The position numbers and the translations under genes are program-made. The notes below the pieces were generated by a model, which had not been told where the DNA came from, did not search any database, and was given only the letters and a program-made list of their open reading frames with translations. Source: Scleroderma bovista (Eukaryota; Basidiomycota; Agaricomycetes; Boletales; Sclerodermataceae). From it: 64,000 nucleotides of DNA. The first letter of the stretch is position 1. The number at the start of each line of letters is the position of its first letter. The stretch lies in the NCBI GenBank assembly GCA_037178675.1, contig JAYMGJ010000040.1:186001-250000 (forward strand), written 5' to 3'. Shown in pieces: positions 35,055 to 45,621 of this stretch.

Positions 35055-35561
35055 ATGTCCAAGACAGCAGCCAAAGGCCAAGCTCACCTGGTGGCAAGTA
35101 GACTCCTACTGAGCAGCCCATTATTCATAAGACTGAATCACATGCTTGTACAGCGTCTGTTGGTCGCTGCCGGGAAGGCGTCTCCCAGTCCACCTGTTGG
35201 TCCAGCGCTTGGTGCCCGTGGGGTGAAGTCTATGGACTTTTGCAAGGAGTTCAATGCTAGGACTGCACACATCGAGCCTGGCACCCCAATACCGACAAAA
35301 ATCACCGTGCAATCAGATCGCACATTTACATTTGTCACAAGAACGCCTCCAACCACTTGGTTCTTGAAGAGGACAGCAGGCCTGGAAAAAGGGCCCGCTC
35401 GACCCGGACACGAGATTATGGGGACCATCTCCTTGAAACACGTGTATGAAATTGCGAAGATCAAGGCAAGTGACGAACACCTCAAACACCTCAAGCTCGA
35501 GTCCATCGCCAGCACTGTAATTGGAACCGCTAGAACCCTGGGATTGCAGGTTGTGCCGTGA
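35055..35561 (+). CDS. MRPL19: Mitochondrial large-subunit ribosomal protein uL11m
   Basis: Exons 35055-35093 and 35154-35561 give 148 residues. The join produces [20 protein letters not shown], the strongly conserved uL11 proline-rich N-terminal motif, then [40 protein letters not shown] and [20 protein letters not shown] in the RNA-binding domain. The intron begins GTG-GCAAGT, a GC-AG intron with a consensus GC donor. A GT donor three bases earlier would drop the Val and has a poorer consensus. The short leader (MSKTAAKGQ) is typical of this family, which often lacks a long presequence. Confidence 0.92.
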   Translation: MSKTAAKGQAHLVASRLLLSSPLFIRLNHMLVQRLLVAAGKASPSPPVGPALGARGVKSMDFCKEFNARTAHIEPGTPIPTKITVQSDRTFTFVTRTPPTTWFLKRTAGLEKGPARPGHEIMGTISLKHVYEIAKIKASDEHLKHLKLESIASTVIGTARTLGLQVVP

Positions 35562-36293
35562 GCCGGGCCGTCATTGAGATGCCCGTGCACTTGTAAGGTA
35601 CAACGTTGTCAACTGTTCATCGGCTTATCACATTGCCTCTATACAGCAACTTACCTTATCGACGTTTAATCAACCAGGGAAGATCGCTCTGGAAATGTGG
35701 GGGTGCCCGATGTAGATAGACCAGCATGGGAGAGCGAAATGGCAGTACGCATATCGTTACCGGCATCGTGTACCGAAGGTCATTAATGGACAAGACAAGC
35801 ATCATAGCGTGCTGGTTGGCTGAATGGGTTGTGCAAGGTTAAGTTCGTTCACTTCCAATTAAGATTCGATTTTCATAATGGCGAGTCTCCGGTTCTTTTG
35901 TACCGAGGTTACCAACTTGCGGTGAGCACTCCACAGACTAAAAACTCTGTTTCCTAATCCATTGGATCGGTGTGATGTAACGGGAAGGCAGGTCATGTTG
36001 AAGAACATGGGACATGACTGCCGAGGTTCCTTATCTTCGATTCTTTTGGCATCTGCCGGACTTCCCGCCATGCAGCTGACACGCTTTGGCGAGTTTTTAC
36101 CGCACGTAACCCGCACTCCAGGGACACGTTCTCAGCCCTTTTCTCACTCGCCACTGTGCTACTCTAACTGCCTTATGTGGAGCCTTCCTTCCCGGATGGA
36201 CTTCTTCAAACGCGTCAATGCCATCGTCCTTCCGCGTGCTCGTACATTTTTCTTACTGCATCGTTCCCCAAGATTTTGAGCGCATTTTCCATG

Positions 36294-36315
36294 GAAAGTA
36301 CTAGCTAGTACTTTC
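36294..36315. repeat. Perfect 22-bp palindrome
   Basis: Both strands read GAAAGTACTAGCTAGTACTTTC with no mismatch and no spacer. It lies about 430 bp upstream of the DUF6593 start and 730 bp after the uL11m stop. It could be a binding site for a dimeric regulator or the relic of a small insertion. Confidence 0.85.
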
Positions 36316-36634
36316 GCTTAGCGTTAGCGGCTGGTACACTCGCGGTAGGCATGGCTTGTGTCAAACCCAACGTGCCTTTGTGACGACGTCTCAAAGGATT
36401 AATCATGACTTATTGAACGCGTGTTCTTTCTCGATCATGTAGTCCTCGACCTGGCGTGCTGCTACTGGTCTTGCACTCCACCCACAAGACTTCAGAGGGC
36501 TTAATGTGGGCTGTCTTCTCTCGCCAGCACGTTTATTGCATTACACTCCTTTATCTGTTCGCCCACGTTTTCGATAGATTCGCCGTATGGCGAAAACAAC
36601 ACGACCGTTTTCAAATGTTACCGGAACTTTGCCC

Positions 36635-36642
36635 TATATAAG
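36635..36642 (+). promoter_or_regulatory. TATA box of the DUF6593 gene
   Basis: TATATAAG sits 93 bp before the ATG at 36728, in a CT-rich upstream region. With a start site about 30 bp downstream, the leader would be about 60 nt. Confidence 0.6.
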
Positions 36643-36727
36643 ACGCACTCGAAACCGTCGTTCTGCAGCGCTGGTGTGACCCATCACCCATTCCTTCTAG
36701 TGAACTAAAGCTCTTCATTCCTCAGTC

Positions 36728-37534
36728 ATGGCAACTTCAACCGATGTTCTCTCCTGGACGAACCAGGACCCCCGTGAAAGTCAACTCTTCAATTCATGGG
36801 GCGTCGTATACCGTTTTGCGGTCCGGCCACTCCCTTCTTCTATGGTTTGGTCACGCCCCTGACATTATGCTCAGACTGTAGTCGGCCCCACTGGGCAAAG
36901 CGTCACGACATTGTGGCGATCAGTACGTACGAACAAAGAAGACCGTGTCGCCAAGCTTGAATGGGCCTCCACTGGTGGCCTTGGCCGTGCAGTAATCGGG
37001 AAGGTAAACTGAGACATTGACAAACCGAATCACATTGCTTGATCTGACATACCCCTCGCAGAATGCGGTCCCGATGGCAGACCTTGTTCGTCCTGATGGT
37101 TTCCCGGTAGGTCTTGTCTGCAATGTTTTTCAACGAGCAATGTCAATCCCCTTTCAGGGGGCACGGGTGTTTTATGGACCAGACGGCTTACAATACCGTT
37201 GGCGGCCGTCCCCTACCTCTCATGATATTTTGGTGCGTTCTGGTATACTCCAGTGCAGCCTGGAAGCACTGATGGGGCATGCAAGCTGGAAGACGGAGGA
37301 GGACACGTTGTTGCTCTTTTTCGTCCAACCCGACCAACTCGGTATCAAATTGGGGATGTCTACGGGGAATTGCACTTCTATCGTAATGTTGGGGCGGCAA
37401 CAATAGTGCGTTTCCCTTGAAAATGAGTGTGTCATGTTCCTCATGTTACTCGATCATAGATGCATCCCCCCATCATGGACACTGTCACTGTGACAGCAAT
37501 GCTCTATCGGTTTTGCCAGGCATTCGGCCTTTGA
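36728..37534 (+). CDS. DUF6593 family protein (copy 1)
   Basis: Small basidiomycete-specific protein of unknown function. Six exons join from MATSTDVLSWTNQDPRESQL through TVVGPTGQSVTTLWRSVRTN, RVAKLEWASTGGLGRAVIGK, NAVPMADLVRPDGFP, ARVFYGPDGLQYRWRPSPTS to LEDGGGHVVALFRPTRPTRY, QIGDVYGELHFYRNVGAATI and a last exon MHPPIMDTVTVTAMLYRFCQ ending AFGL. The sequence GPDGLQYRWR followed by a VVALFRPT strand is the DUF6593 core, a small beta-rich module. No signal peptide or membrane helix. A second family member lies at 45622-46366. A TATA box suggests regulated expression. Confidence 0.82.
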
Positions 37535-37859
37535 TGTCACGCCCGTCGCATGTTGATATTTTGCATTCATATTGTAAATTACGCACTGACTCAACGTATC
37601 TTTAACACTGTCATCATGACTGCATGTACGTCTGTAATTCATCTGCAATACAGCGAGCTGCTTTTGCAAAGGAGCCGCACACATTAACATTAACATCTCA
37701 AGTAATGGTTCCAGAATATTAGGTTGGTATGTATCACGTGAGAACACGGTGCAAGTTTGCGGTCAGTCGCGTCGACTGACCGCATAATATCTTGAGCGTG
37801 GCTGAAATAATCAATTGACGCATAACATCCGTGCGATCTGATCTTCGAATCACAACCAT

Positions 37860-38981
37860 CTACAGTTTTGCCGTGGGGGCTCGCTCATCTGCAGCTACCG
37901 CATCGATGATCTCGTCGACCGTGCGAATTACCCACCCCGTGCCCTCGTCGCTCGATAAATACTTGTCTTCATCGTTCAAGACGTTCTCGTATCGGGCTTT
38001 CAACAACCCGAACACATGGCTCGTAAGTTGTGGTGCAAACTTTCCTTCTGCACGAAGCGCAGCAATTGCGACGACTGAACCCAGCGCCCGAGTCAGATTA
38101 CCCTGCTGTGGCCCTTCTTGCGGCAAAGGGGACAGGATCGTGCCATACGCCTGAATGATGAACACTAATGAAGGGCTTATTTAGCAATCATGAGCCCATG
38201 TACACGAGGCGATGTGATGAGATTGTTGGAATAGATAAGGGCCACGGGGTAATAGGGAACGAACACGCACTGATGAAATCAGGATGAAGTGCCCCTAATT
38301 TGTTGTACAACTTGACGGCATGAGGCTCATAGATTGATTTCCACAAAACCATGCCTCTTTCGATGGTCGCCTCGATGTTCTGAGGCTTAGCATCCCTGTA
38401 TATGCAAGGAAAGAAAACAACGCCAGCGTTCTATGCACCCACGTCTGGCATTCACACACGCACATACCTGGCGGCATGCTTTCGCAGAGCAGCGTACACA
38501 TCGTCTTCGATCGCCTCCCTCAAGCCCGTCAACGAGTTGATGATCTAGTATGGTCAGCATATGTAGCCACCTGAATTGCCAAGAGAGTTACCCTCGGTAC
38601 GCCAACGAAGATGACACTCTTCAGAGCTGCTTCCCGCATAATGGCAGCCTTGTCGACAGCTTCCGTAAAGCTTCGGCGTGTTTCAGCCGAACTCGGGTCG
38701 CTCCTGGTGACGAATCTGTACAGATGTCCGATGGCAGCTGGATGGTTAGTGGTGAGGAGGGTGCATGTCTGTCATCTCGGATGTTCGCCAGTCGACTGCA
38801 GAGAAGGATGGGTCGTACTCACCGAGAGTACGAGCCAGCCGTTTTCGGCGTTTCGCTGCCTGGCGGCGTTCAGTGTACGTGTAAATAGGCCATGAAGCCG
38901 CTCAACAGGCGGACTTGGCCATACTTTGGGGTTGCGCAGTGTCAAGAGCTGTTTGACGACAGGTGGAAGGGTCTTCACCAT
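37860..38981 (-). CDS. AhpD-like (carboxymuconolactone decarboxylase superfamily) protein
   Basis: Exons on the minus strand give MVKTLPPVVKQLLTLRNPKV, RFVTRSDPSSAETRRSFTEA, ALKSVIFVGVPRIINSLTGL, REAIEDDVYAALRKHAARDA, RGMVLWKSIYEPHAVKLYNK and, in the last exon, GNLTRALGSVVAIAALRAEG, SHVFGLLKARYENVLNDEDK. All-helical layout and the GVPR-IN-L segment match fungal proteins assigned to the AhpD-like superfamily; the CxxC peroxidase motif of true AhpD is not visible, so peroxidase activity is unlikely. The ATG at 38981 is the safest start; coding-like sequence continues upstream (NNRTSGKTPFYLPTD), so a 5' exon near 39140 may be missing. Confidence 0.68.
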
Positions 38982-39386
38982 GTCCGTTGGGAGGTAAAAC
39001 GGCGTCTTGCCAGAAGTTCGGTTGTTTGCTCTCGCCGTGCTCCTTATGGAGAATGGAGATTAGTACGAGCAAGGTATTATTGCCCACAGTTGGTAACAAC
39101 GTGTGCAGCCTCATCGTTGTTGCAAGGGGCCGACGATATTCGCATCATGTTCCTCGAGGGGTAAATCACACAAAACACTTGGCATTGGAAAATCGACGGT
39201 CTTGTTCAACAAGAACTACCAGCGCGAGATGAGACGGCATCGCGGAAATGAAGGGGATACATGAAAATAAAAGCGATAGGGACGTGGCGGAAAGAAGGCC
39301 ACAGGGAAAATACAACCCAGTCTAGCAAGTAAATGAGGGTATATGTATATGCGTTCCGCAGTATGTGAAGGTACTGATGGGAATGC

Positions 39387-40661
39387 TTAACCAAAGTAAG
39401 TGTAAGCAAGCGCAGTTGGGTTATTGTTGCTGAGGAGCGAATTGGCTGTGTTAACGCCCTGGAGGTCATTCATAACACCTGCCAAGCGGGTGAGGTCATA
39501 TCAAAGCACAAACCAGCGCATGAGGTATTTACCGAATGGGAAAGCGACTTCGAGCCAAGGAGTGTTGTTGACGAAGTTGGTCATCGTGCCAGCGAATCCC
39601 CATACTTCATCCATCGAAGCCTGTCCACCTGATCCACTGAAGTTCTGGTCAGCAAATTCGGTAATCCAGACGGGCAAGTTGTAAGTGCTGTGGAGGGTGG
39701 TGGCATAATCAATGACAGCTTGGGCATCTGTGGTGTAGGCGTGGAAAGCGATCGCGTCGAACTGGGGAGATGATTATTAGCACTGGTCCGAGGAAGACAT
39801 ATAGAACACCCACATGGCAGCCAGAGCAAGCGGCAAAGAACTGCTGGTACCAGTCCAGGCCAGTTTGGGAATTAGTACAAGCAGGGGAGATCAACTTGTA
39901 GCCTTTATACTGGAGAGGATTGATGTATGTTTGCCACATGTTAGCACCATCAGCGGGACTCATGTTAGACTGGCTAGGCTCGTTAGGCCTGGAGGAACAA
40001 TGAGTGCATGAAACTGGGTGCGAAGGGAAGTGCATACTCGTTCATACCGAGGACCCAGTTGGCGTAGCCTTCGACAACCAAGTTCTGGAAATCGGAGATC
40101 TGATTGTAGCCCCAAAGCATGGGAATACCCTGTAAACCCAATGAGGAAGCCTGAGTGGGAATGTAGGGGCTCCAGGTATAGATGCTAAAATGATGCGTGA
40201 GACTGTCAGAAGTAAATGTTGGAGAGTGATCCATACTAGCCGACATTGGGGAGCGAAGCAAAGTTGGTCAAGTAGTCGCTATCCCCGTTGGGCCAAGCGA
40301 GACCCCATTTTTTGCCACTGGAGTTGCCGCCACTACTGGGGGTGGAACTAGGAAGGGGGGCGGACGAGGTATAGGCTGGCGCGGGAGTGGAAGGCGAAGA
40401 AGTGGACGCCGGAGAGACAGCAGGCGGAGGGGGGGTGGGGGATGAGGGCGAAGGGGTGGCAGGAGGCTTAGGCTGGCAACGTTTGTTGTTGGAAGAAACG
40501 GTGTCGCGTCTCCTCTTAGCAACGGCGTCGTGACCACGGACGTGACGGGCTACATGGGACCGATCGACGGTAAGCGCATTGACCGAGCCGGGGCCAGAGC
40601 AAAGAACGACGAGGGTAACAGAGACCAAGGCAAATAGATTGACGAGTTTAATTCCAGCCAT
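39387..40661 (-). CDS. GH128 endo-beta-1,3-glucanase, secreted
   Basis: Secreted or wall-bound glucanase, the family of Lentinula GLU1 that acts on cell-wall beta-1,3-glucan. Residues 1-29 form a signal peptide (LVNLFALVSVTLVVLCSG, cleavage after VNA). Next comes a basic stretch and a Pro/Ser/Thr linker of about 60 residues (SSPTPPPPAVSPASTSSPST), then the TIM-barrel: KKWGLAWPNGDSDYLTNFAS, YTWSPYIPTQASSLGLQGIP, MLWGYNQISDFQ, WVLGMNEPNEPSQSNMSP (acid/base Glu in NEPS), YQQFFAACSGCH, FDAIAFHAYTTDAQAVIDYA, LPVWITEFADQNFSGSGGQA (nucleophile Glu in ITEFA) and TPWLEVAFPFGVMNDLQGVN. Ends TALAYTYFG. Six or more exons. Probably used for wall remodelling or autolysis. Confidence 0.9.
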
Positions 40662-40887
40662 ATCTAAGCTCGCTGCGGAGGAGAAAGCAGAGGGGAAGAA
40701 AGGGCGTCAAGCTGGGGAAGAAAGAGACAAGAGAGGGTATAAAACGTACTCTGCAGTTAATGAAGGGCGGGTATAGAGGGACGGTTATTGAGGGAGCGTG
40801 GGGCGGAAGGAGCGTTAGGCTCGATGGGCAGAACGACGACGGGGACGGAGAAGAAAACGGACAATGCAGGGTTTTATCGAACACGCT

Positions 40888-40894
40888 TATATAA
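40888..40894. promoter_or_regulatory. TATA-like element inside a GCTTATATAAGC palindrome
   Basis: Symmetric TATATAA lying between the divergent glucanase (ATG 40661) and RRM gene (ATG 41196). Being palindromic it could serve either gene; distance to both ATGs is long (about 230 and 300 bp), so the assignment is weak. Confidence 0.3.
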
Positions 40895-40941
40895 GCGCTC
40901 ACACACTTGCCAGAGAAATATTAAACAAACCGCAGCTCGTT

Positions 40942-40962
40942 GTCGTCGTCGTCGTCGTCGTC
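40942..40962 (+). repeat. (GTC)7 microsatellite
   Basis: Seven perfect GTC units in the divergent promoter region of the glucanase and RRM genes. Confidence 0.85.
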
Positions 40963-41195
40963 GACACCGCCAGATGCTTTTATGATGTAAATTAGTGGCC
41001 ATCTCCTCCTCGTGTGCAGGAGGAATGTCATAGAAACACGAGTTTTGAGGGTGCATCATGTGTAATGAGCCTTGCCCGCTGATATACAAAAGGAGGTCTC
41101 TTTTTTTTTTTCTCTTTTTTTCTCCAACCCCCAAGTTTGACACGAAGAAATCGGTTCATCCATCGTTCATCCCCCTCACAAGCTCATCTCCCCAG

Positions 41196-42345
41196 ATGTC
41201 CGACGCCCAAGCCGCCCCAGTCACTGAAAATGGCGTGCCTCCGGCTGCGCAAGGCCCTCTCGTCGAAGAAGCCCCGGGCTTCAAGGTACCGTTCTTGCCT
41301 CCAATTCATCAGCGATCACTCATCAAATCAATTCCCCAGGTCTTCATTGGAAACCTTGCGTACTCCACCACGGATGAAGGGCTGAAGACGTTCTTTGCGT
41401 CCGTGCAGAGCGACATGTCCGTCTTACCCCCTTTGGTGACCCCGCTCCCCCCACTCACCCCTACTTTCAGTATTTCTGTTCAGGTCATCAAGCGTGGCCC
41501 CAAATCCGCAGGCTATGGCTTCGTCGCCGTGTCCAGCGCAGAGGCTGCGCAGCAGGCAATCGAAACCCTCGCCGGCCAGGAACTCGATGGCCGCAAGGTC
41601 ATTGTCGAGATTGCCAAACCGGCCGATCAGAAGGACAAAGAAAAAAATGATAGGAGGACAAGACGGCGGCCAGGCAGGCGCGGCAGCAAACCCGTGCCAG
41701 GCGAGGTCACCGAGGCAGAAGCAAACGGCGACATCGCCAAGGCAGATGACGCCGATGCTGTTCCACAATCCAGTGAAGCAGCTAAGCCGAAGAAGAAAAA
41801 GAAGACCAACGTATGTTCATTCTTCCGATCCTCACTCAGATCGCCGCTCATTCCGTTTGCCGCAGCGTAAACCTAAGCGCAGGGCCGTCTCTGCTGACGC
41901 TGCTCCGGATGCTGCTGGGGAACCATACGCTGTGGATGCCACTGCAGATGCCCTTGCTGCTGACGCTCCTCAAGCCCCTAACAAGAGCCGTCCACGCAGG
42001 AAGTTCTACCGTCCTCGCCCTCGGCGACCAATCGGTGAGGACCCCGTTGGCGAACCATCCAAGACCATGTTGTTCGTCGCTAATCTCGGTTTCAATATCG
42101 ACGATGAGGGACTGTCCGCACTGTTCACTGATGCTGACATCGACGTCGTCTCTGCTCGTGTTGTTCGCAGGAGATGGGAACCCAGGAAAAGCAAGGGCTA
42201 TGGCTTTGTTGATGTTGGCAGCGAGGAACAGCAGCAGAAGGCAATCGAGGCCCTTCAAGGCAAAGAAGTTGGGGGCCGTACCATTGCCGTCAAGATTGCT
42301 GTCAGCACTCACAGGGCAGATGAAGCTGATGCTCCTGCGTCTTAA
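41196..42345 (+). CDS. RNA-binding protein with two RRM domains
   Basis: Exon 1 (41196-41285) encodes MSDAQAAPVTENGVPPAAQG. After an intron, RRM1 starts VFIGNLAYSTTDEGLKTFFA (RNP2 is VFIGNL) and, after a second intron, continues KRGPKSAGYGFVAVSSAEAA (RNP1 is GYGFVAV) and QELDGRKVIVEIA. A long basic/acidic linker (RRTRRRPGRRGSKPVPGEVT, KPKKKKKTN) holds a third intron. RRM2 reads TMLFVANLGFNIDDEGLSAL, PRKSKGYGFVDVGSEEQQQK and GGRTIAVKIAV. RNP1 and RNP2 residues are intact in both domains. Probable nuclear or cytoplasmic mRNA-binding protein. A T-rich tract at about 41100 lies in the 5' leader. Confidence 0.88.
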
Positions 42346-42624
42346 CTGGCCCTCCCATATGATCGTATCGCCCAGATCCCCTTGACTTCACTTTTTTGTT
42401 TGACGCATGTTCAATTTTGGGTGACTCCTCTGCCCGACTTAGTATTTGTTCTTTCACTAAGTTCCTCCGCGTTTAAGTCAAGTTTTTTTTTTCACTTGTT
42501 GGCGGTCTGGTGCCGTTTTCTTCAGCAAACTTGTAGTGTCGCTGTAGTCAACTTGTATGCGACCATTGTTCCCCTTTAATATGGACACCGTTCGGTCCTT
42601 GAACTTTGTGCGACTCAATTCATT

Positions 42625-43854
42625 ATGTCTGACGAGGAAGATTACCTTTCAGACAAATTTCTCGTCGACCCATCAAAGACCACCCAGCCAAAAACTTACA
42701 CGCAGAAACGCCAGCAAGCTTTGAAAGAGGGTCGCCTTAAGAGTCTTCAAAACCAAGCCAAGAGTCGTCGGCAGCGCGAACAAGAGTCCAGAGAGGATGG
42801 CCTCAGCAAAAGTCTTTTCGAGCGCGCAAAGCTTGACAACGATGCGGGAGCGAACAAAGCTCTTGGCATCATGATGAAGATGGGCTTCCAGCTAGGCCAG
42901 TCTCTGGGGAAACCCGAGGACATCCCACCAACCGACGTGGTTTCCCTACCTGATACACCACGTCCATCTGTACCGGAGGACTCCCGATCTCACTCGCAGG
43001 CCGCCGAAACGCGGGGAGAGAAACACAAATCCGAACCACTACCGCTAAGCGAATGGACAGGTTCGTTCCTACTTTGCGTTCAAGCGTGTCTACAAACACT
43101 CTAAGTTGAATGATAGGTAAGAAAGGAATCGGCCTGGGGAAACGCCCCAGATCACCCGGTGCGTCCGAGCGCATCGCCAAAATGGTGAAGATGGCCGAGG
43201 AATCAAAGCAGGAGAACTTCAGGGACCGTTCCCGACGGGAGTACGAGGAGAGGCATGCCGAATCACGCCTCGTCCTTGCTCAGCGGACGTGTTCTAATCT
43301 GGACGAGAAAGCGGGCATTACTGTGCGTATATCCACTCCCTTCGAATTGATCTCGTGTTCATGGCCTTTCTTCTCTGCGTATCCAGTTTAATGTCTTCTG
43401 GATAAACCCCAACATCACCGAGACGATCCCATTGGAACTGATGAACCTATGTTCGGAACCAATCTCGCTCGCGCCCGTTACTGGGGGGAGCAGCGAAACC
43501 ACGCGCCTTCGCAACCAAATGCGAGCAGATGCATTAGTTCCTCTGAGCAGTGCTTATGACGATGACGAAGATGAAGTACTTGATCGTTCGTCTCCCACAG
43601 CACAAATACAAGGAGAACTCATGCCCGAAACGGTTGAAGAGGCCATGCACTTTCTGCAGTTGGGGGTCAGCTGTCTTATCTTGTCATTTGCATGAAGACT
43701 GACGCAACCTATTCAGCCTCGCGACAGACTGAACCTAGTGCTTACATACCTACGAGAGAAGTACGTGTATTGTTTTTGGTGTGGAATACAGTATCAGGAC
43801 GAAGACGACATGAGGCAACACTGTCCAGGAAGTGAGGAAGAAGATCACGATTAG
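42625..43854 (+). CDS. G-patch domain protein GPATCH11 (CCDC75)
   Basis: Probable RNA-processing protein. Starts MSDEEDYLSDKFLVDPSKTT, the usual GPATCH11 N-terminus, followed by a coiled coil rich in Lys, Arg and Gln (KRQQALKEGRLKSLQNQAKS). The G-patch spans ALGIMMKMGFQLGQSLGKPE and, across an intron, GKKGIGLGKRPRSPG; an insert of about 40 residues carrying PLPLSEWTG separates its halves. C-terminal DUF4187 follows: EEAMHFLQLGPRDRLNLVLT, YLREKYVYCFWCGIQYQDED and DMRQHCPGSEEEDHD-stop, with a CxxC...H-C zinc-binding pattern. Four exons or more, all GT-AG. Confidence 0.9.
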
Positions 43855-44094
43855 CTCCGAATGTCAGGTCCGTGGAAACAGTAGCTTATTCCAGTTGAGA
43901 CATACAATATAATGGGAATATGGTGGTGTACAGATGGAGTCCAGGGAGCATAAGAATCAGGGAACGTCTTAAGTAAGGCTATTACATAGGATAAAAGAAC
44001 AATGTCCGTCCCAGTAAGGGGAATCTTTTCCGATCTAAAAGAACATCCACGGCCAATTGAAGAAGGAAGAACAGATAAAGGAACATGTGCGCGT

Positions 44095-44748
44095 TCATTG
44101 TAGTGAGATCAATGACGGGAGGGCTATCGTTTCAGGTCTCTCAACGGGATCTCTGTGGGTGAACGCGGCTACTGTTGGGGAATTCTGGGGTGTCCTGCGG
44201 CGCAAGTACGACGAGATGGGAGTACTGGCGGGGTCCTCCCTTTCGCTCTTGGGGAACCGGAGAGGGGAGGGCCTACGTCGGGGAGGCGACGACGACGGTT
44301 TATGAGATGAGGACTAGACATGCTATCAGTAACATGATTCAAATGAAGACTTTGACTTACTTCGCCATTTGGGTCTTCTTTGTGACTATTGAGGGAGGTC
44401 TTGCTAAGTTTTTTTGCCAAGGATGCCTGCAGTGGCCATCAGCGAGGGACCTATTATTCAGAAGGACGATCTTACGACAGCGGGCATGTACGGAGTATAC
44501 CTGGCAACCTTTGAACGGGTTGAAGGGTAGCGCCTATCGACGTCCAGATCGCGGGGTAACACATCAGAGGGGAGGCTGAAAGTCGATGATGTGGGACTAT
44601 GGTCTCGATTTGAGCTTCCGAGAGAGGAAACTGATGAACAGGATCCCGAGCGGGATCGACTGGCTGAGATACATGATTTGGGGGGGTTGAGATCGCTGTC
44701 GAGGCCGAGGGACGCCATGAGTTCGATGAAGGAAGGAAGGGCAGGCAT
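44095..44748 (-). CDS. Small disordered Ser/Arg-rich protein
   Basis: First exon from 44748 begins MPALPSFIELMASLGLDSDL, a short amphipathic helix, then a Ser/Arg-rich stretch (CISASRSRSGSCSSVSSLGS, LPSDVLPRDLDVDRRYPSTR). A donor after YMPAV (GTAAGA) and an acceptor about 190 nt on lead to SSSHKPSSSPPRRRPSPLRF, ISSYLRRRTPQNSPTVAAF and IALPSLISLQ-stop at 44095. I do not know its function. The MPALPSFIELMASLGL start and YLRRRTPQNSPT segment look conserved rather than random. The intron is longer than is usual here, so an extra exon is possible. Confidence 0.5.
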
Positions 44749-45161
44749 AGGATGAGGACAGCCTGGAATGTCTCGAGACGAGCAGTTATAAGGCGCAGTC
44801 TTGGATACGCCCCACGGTTGTCAGCAGTCGTCGCATACCTTGTGTTGTACTTGGTTGGGCGTAGATCTCTTCACCTCCTGCTTGCACAGGCTAACAATAT
44901 AAAATTGGTCGGCAAGGCGATCCTCCTGGTAGCTGGAGCACAGGCAACTGAATCTTTCACCATCGCAACTGCTCGATCCCAAAATGCATGGACAATGGAT
45001 GTTGAGACCTCGAGACCCCGGGCATCCAACGATCTCGATGGGAGGCATGAGCTGAAGTAGTGTGTTGCTCGCATTTGCCATTGAAATATATTGACTGTGG
45101 CAGTACTTTAACAATATCTACTTCGTGTCACAGCGGTGTCACGTCACAAGCCACTCTTGCC

Positions 45162-45467
45162 ATGAATCAGCCAAGTGCCCCAAACGCAGGTGGTGCTGAG
45201 TTCGCACCTAGACCGCGTCAAGATATGGAGTACATTTGTGCTGGTGCGCACATCCACCGTCCACTGTGACACCTGTTGTTTGACCGGGCCATTCCTAGAT
45301 TGTGGTGCGAAGAATGAGATAAAATCTAGAGAGCCCATTCGTTGTCGAGAATGCGGTCATCGCATCATGTACAAGAAAAGAACCAAGAGGAGTAAGCATT
45401 GTCTGATGCTCCCCCTGTTGACGCATGGCCGACCATTTGTGCAGTGGTTCAGTTTGAGGCCAGATAA
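45162..45467 (+). CDS. RPC10: RNA polymerases I, II and III subunit RPB12 (ABC10-alpha)
   Basis: Small zinc-binding subunit shared by all three nuclear RNA polymerases. Exons 45162-45243, 45299-45391 and 45445-45467 join to 65 residues. The zinc motif is complete: [20 protein letters not shown] followed by [20 protein letters not shown] and AR-stop. Both joins restore invariant residues (ADCG at the first, KRMVQFEAR at the second). The 23-nt last exon is easily missed. About 25 residues precede the zinc ribbon, slightly longer than yeast. Confidence 0.95.
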
Positions 45468-45537
45468 CCTCGTGAGGGTTCTCTTCGACAAGAGATACAT
45501 GGAACGACGACTACTGTAGGACTACACCGGTTAACCG

Positions 45538-45555
45538 TATATATATATATATATA
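45538..45555 (+). repeat. (TA)9 microsatellite
   Basis: Nine perfect TA units between the convergent stops of RPB12 and the second DUF6593 gene, where it may mark a 3' end region. Confidence 0.85.
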
Positions 45556-45621
45556 CCAACATTAGCTTGGAGACAATGATACTGTATGTGACAACATCGG
45601 AGTTCATCTTAGGAACTAACC

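Larger units (their letters stand above)
35562..36727. other. Intergenic region, no supported gene
   Basis: 1.17 kb between uL11m and the DUF6593 gene. A possible small plus-strand start (MASLRFFCTEVTNLR at about 35878) followed by a GT donor was considered, but no downstream exon reads convincingly. The stretch contains a perfect 22-bp palindrome and, at its right end, a TATA box for the next gene. Confidence 0.4.

Noticed and set aside
35859..36279. Frames of 85 and 105 codons on opposite strands after uL11m
   Set aside because: Mutually overlapping, no family resemblance; the MASLRFFCTEV start leads to no believable second exon.
41848..42385. Long overlapping frames on both strands of the RRM gene second half
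   Set aside because: Shifted and antisense copies; only the frame with RNP1 and RNP2 motifs continues across introns.
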